A DNA stretch of 64,000 nt from Candidatus Gastranaerophilales bacterium (GTDB lineage: Bacteria; Cyanobacteriota; Vampirovibrionia; Gastranaerophilales; Gastranaerophilaceae). Numbering within the stretch: position 1 is the stretch's first letter; each line of letters starts with the position of its first letter. Shown here piece after piece: positions 61,823 to 64,000 of the stretch. A model generated the notes under the pieces. That model was not told the origin of the DNA. It searched no databases and was given only the letters and a program-made list of their open reading frames with translations. Where the stretch lies: NCBI GenBank assembly GCA_944324445.1, contig CALUWL010000004.1, positions 1-64,000 on the forward strand, given 5' to 3'. The position numbers and the translations under genes were made by a program.

Positions 61823-63040
61823 ATGAATTTATTTGATTCGCTAGAAAATAATAATAAACAAATTCCTTTGGCGGAATTAATGCGTCCAAAGTCGCTGGAT
61901 GAATACTTGGGACAAACAGGTGTGATAAACACCAATTCACCTTTTTACAGACTTTTAAAAGCAAAAAGGTTGTTTTCTTTTATTCTTTGGGGACCGCCAG
62001 GGTGTGGTAAAACAACATTAGCAAGACTTTGTGCTAAATATCATAATGCAAAATTTATAGAACTTTCTGCTGTTAATTCAGGTGTAAAAGATATAAAAGA
62101 AACGGCGCAAAATGCTAAATTAAACTTAAGAGAAGGTTTTAAAACCATTGTTTTTATAGATGAAATCCACAGATTTTCAAAAACCCAGCAAGATGCGCTT
62201 TTACCTTATGTTGAATCGGGACTATTTTATTTTATAGGTTCAACAACGGAAAATCCTTCTTTTCACACCGTTCCTGCGCTAATTTCCCGTGCTCAGGTTA
62301 TTATGCTTAATTCAATTGATAATAATTCAATTAAAAAAATAATTTTAAAAGGATATGATTACCTTTGCAAAAATTACGGAAATAAAACTTTACCCGATGA
62401 AACCTTAAACTGCATAGCAGAATTATCAAACGGAGATGCGCGATTTTCACTTAATGCAATTGAAAATTCTTATTTTGCATCAGATGAAACCATTGAAAAA
62501 ACAACCGTAGAAGAACTTTTGCAAAAATCAAGCGTGAAATATTCCATTGATTCACATTATGATTATGCAAGCGCTTTTCAAAAAAGTTTGAGAGGCTCAG
62601 ACGCAAACGCTGCCATATATTACCTTGCTAAAATGCTTATAGCAGGAGAAGATCCTCGTTTTATTGCAAGAAGATTAATTGTGGTTGCCTCAGAAGATGT
62701 CGGAAACGCTGATTTCAGAGCTTTATTAATAGCGCAAGCGGCTCTAAGAGCCGTTGAACATCTTGGCATGCCCGAAGCAAGAATTACTCTGGCGCAAGCT
62801 GTTGAATTTGTCGCAAGAGCTAAAAAATCAAACAGAGCAATTAAAGCTATAGACATGGCTATTGCTGACATAAAATCAGGACTTGATTTTCTGCCGCCAA
62901 AACATTTAAGAGATGCACACTATAAAGACGCTCAAAAATACGGCTTCGGAAAAGATTACGTATATACGCACGATAATCCCGAATTTCAACAACAATTTAT
63001 GCCGGACGAGATAAAAGATAAAAAATATTTCGATTTATAG
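61823..63040 (+). CDS. rarA: Replication-associated recombination ATPase RarA (MgsA)
   Basis: A 405-residue AAA+ ATPase related to clamp loaders and yeast Mgs1, acting at stalled forks. Walker A is GPPGCGKTT (57-65), Walker B is VFIDEIHRF with D113/E114, sensor 1 is STTENPSF. The C-terminal domain has EDVGNADFRALL, MPEARITLAQAVEFVARAKKSN (in parts) and LPPKHLRDAHY. The first residues carry the RPKSLDEYLGQ motif that marks the family. It starts 19 bases from the divergent solute-binding protein gene. Confidence 0.97.
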   Translation: MNLFDSLENNNKQIPLAELMRPKSLDEYLGQTGVINTNSPFYRLLKAKRLFSFILWGPPGCGKTTLARLCAKYHNAKFIELSAVNSGVKDIKETAQNAKLNLREGFKTIVFIDEIHRFSKTQQDALLPYVESGLFYFIGSTTENPSFHTVPALISRAQVIMLNSIDNNSIKKIILKGYDYLCKNYGNKTLPDETLNCIAELSNGDARFSLNAIENSYFASDETIEKTTVEELLQKSSVKYSIDSHYDYASAFQKSLRGSDANAAIYYLAKMLIAGEDPRFIARRLIVVASEDVGNADFRALLIAQAALRAVEHLGMPEARITLAQAVEFVARAKKSNRAIKAIDMAIADIKSGLDFLPPKHLRDAHYKDAQKYGFGKDYVYTHDNPEFQQQFMPDEIKDKKYFDL

Positions 63041-63208
63041 CTACTCAAACTATTGCAAAAATAAGGTTTTTTATATAAAATTATTTTTGTTATATAAATA
63101 TTGTGTTGATTATGTAAACATTTGTAAAGTTAAATTAATTGTTTTTAGCAAAAAAAATTATGTTTTTACTTTATACAAGTGTATTAATCCCGACTAGGAG
63201 AAAAGGTT

Positions 63209-64000
63209 ATGCAAATAGGCGCAGTAAATCCGGTTAATTTTAAAAGCAACGAAATAATGGTACTTCCGACAAGCAAGGATTACCGTTACGATAATGAATT
63301 TATTGATTTAAATTCTGATGACTATACCGTTACAGAAGACGAAGATACTTTTGAAGCATCTGAAAATAAAATTGACAAAAAACCGGATAGCGAAAATAAG
63401 CCTGTTGAAGAATCTCGAAAATTCAATGTTTCAGGCAAAGATATTGAAAATTTTGCAAAAACCATAGATAAAACAAGAGGCGATGTTAAAATTTCAACTA
63501 TTTTAGCTAGTGGTGCATTCCTTGTAGGAGTATTGGTTAAAGGCAACAAAGCTACTGAAAAAATCTCAAGAATAATCGTTACATTTGGCGAATCAGCATC
63601 TAAAGCTGCAGTAGGATTGATTGGCAAAGCAAATAAAAATTTCAACACAGAAGCTGTAAAAGCTGTAATTGCAAATAAAGCAAATAAATTAAGAGATAAT
63701 GCCGCAAATGAAAAAATGCTAAACGGCATCAAAACTTTTGTAGACAAAATCATACCTCAAAGAGCAGCTGCAAACGGTGAAGTTTTAAATACTGCAGGTG
63801 ATGCGGTAGTTAAGATACTTGATAAAATGGGCATAAGAAACACTGCAGGTCTTGTAAGAGGCTGCGCAACAGGTGCTATAGCTCTTGGATTAACAGATAA
63901 ATTCGCTGATAAAGTTGAAAACATTCAAGATAAAGCTGAAATCGAATCTGCTAAAAGACATTTAACCGGCGAAGGTTTTAACGTAGCAGCAGAATTAATA
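63209..64000 (+). CDS. Partial gene: Ala/Lys-rich protein with MQIGAVNPVNFKS start
   Basis: An open reading frame of 264 codons running off the right end, so the C-terminus is unknown. It opens MQIGAVNPVNFKS, a clear form of the N-terminal signature in this window. Residues ~25-70 are acidic and polar. Residues ~75-260 are helical with Gly/Ala-rich membrane-like segments (TILASGAFLVGVLVKG; GLVRGCATGAIALGL). TAGGAGAAAAGG precedes the ATG. The gap of 168 bases after rarA contains no other gene. A minus-strand reading frame at 63322-63753 is a shadow of this gene. Confidence 0.85.
   Translation, partial: MQIGAVNPVNFKSNEIMVLPTSKDYRYDNEFIDLNSDDYTVTEDEDTFEASENKIDKKPDSENKPVEESRKFNVSGKDIENFAKTIDKTRGDVKISTILASGAFLVGVLVKGNKATEKISRIIVTFGESASKAAVGLIGKANKNFNTEAVKAVIANKANKLRDNAANEKMLNGIKTFVDKIIPQRAAANGEVLNTAGDAVVKILDKMGIRNTAGLVRGCATGAIALGLTDKFADKVENIQDKAEIESAKRHLTGEGFNVAAELI

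Noticed and set aside
63322-63753. A 143-codon minus-strand frame at the right end
   Set aside because: Shadow of the partial plus-strand gene, which has a strong ribosome-binding site and the MxI signature.
1-64000. Searches by eye for CRISPR arrays, insertion sequences, prophage genes and attachment sites
   Set aside because: No spaced direct repeats, transposase, integrase or phage structural genes were seen.

Overview
The window reads as one stretch of an AT-rich, compact bacterial chromosome. It has about 71 protein genes, one tRNA gene, and no insertion sequence, prophage, CRISPR array or rRNA. The best fit is a non-photosynthetic relative of the cyanobacteria (gut Melainabacteria/Gastranaerophilales type). 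This is an inference from three things: the ribosomal operon ends truA-rplM-rpsI as in cyanobacteria; the envelope genes look didermal (SecDF, LCP protein, pilin-like protein, periplasmic proteins); and two proteins begin MGL(x)xxQAR, a family I associate with that lineage. No photosynthesis genes are present. Lineage should be confirmed by an rpoA/ribosomal protein tree.

Layout. 0.2-2.7 kb: an ankyrin-like protein, a PDZ/radical SAM DUF512 protein and a PadR regulator. 2.8-9.9 kb: a tightly overlapping operon of three paralogous multi-pass membrane glycosyltransferase-like proteins interleaved with uppS and rdgB, then a NhaC/YuiF-type transporter. 9.9-10.4 kb: two small coiled-coil genes. 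10.7-13.5 kb: secD, secF and a helix-turn-helix/zinc-ribbon gene. 13.5-25 kb: a CHASE2-GGDEF cyclase, LCP protein, TPR lipoprotein-like or periplasmic protein, ABC exporter, RNase H-like protein, GH57-type hydrolase, periplasmic protein, nagA and a large coiled-coil MGLAASQAR protein. 25.5-31 kb: glutamate/dicarboxylate symporter, rlmH, pyrimidine-nucleoside phosphorylase, ilvA with ridA, and an isochorismatase-like hydrolase. 31.2-36.2 kb: infA-rpmJ-rpsM-rpsK-rpsD-rpoA-rplQ-truA-rplM-rpsI on the minus strand. 36.5-41.6 kb: UbiA-type prenyltransferase, PEBP protein, GH38-type mannosidase and a repeat protein. 42-49.6 kb: a pseudokinase-like membrane protein, ispF, HAD phosphatase, glutamate synthase-like flavoprotein, an EF-hand protein, a pilin-like gene with a tiny partner, and two HTH regulators with clear palindromic operators. 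49.7-64 kb: alaS, small secreted proteins, tRNA-Gly, an M48 protease pair, serS, an rRNA pseudouridine synthase, a large repeat protein, a solute-binding protein, rarA and a partial gene at the right edge.

How it fits together. UppS makes the C55 lipid carrier that GT-C membrane glycosyltransferases and LCP ligases use, so the operon at 2.8-8.5 kb and the LCP protein point to surface glycan assembly. SecD/SecF would help export the many small signal-peptide proteins. IlvA and RidA form a producer/detoxifier pair for enamine by-products. NagA, the GH57 and GH38 proteins and the solute-binding protein suggest sugar and amino-sugar turnover.

The least explained material is accessory: (i) six otherwise unrelated proteins share a short N-terminal M-(K/R/N)-I...(N/S/Q)F(K) signature; (ii) the MGL-QAR coiled-coil family occurs in a long and a short form, the short one with a small basic partner; (iii) one of the signature proteins has a kinase fold with the catalytic residues replaced; (iv) two proteins share a leucine-rich-like repeat module. 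Together they may be parts of an uncharacterised surface or secretion system; that is a hypothesis. Many convergent genes overlap or touch at their 3' ends, and several genes lack a Shine-Dalgarno sequence but have a -10-like box just before the start codon.
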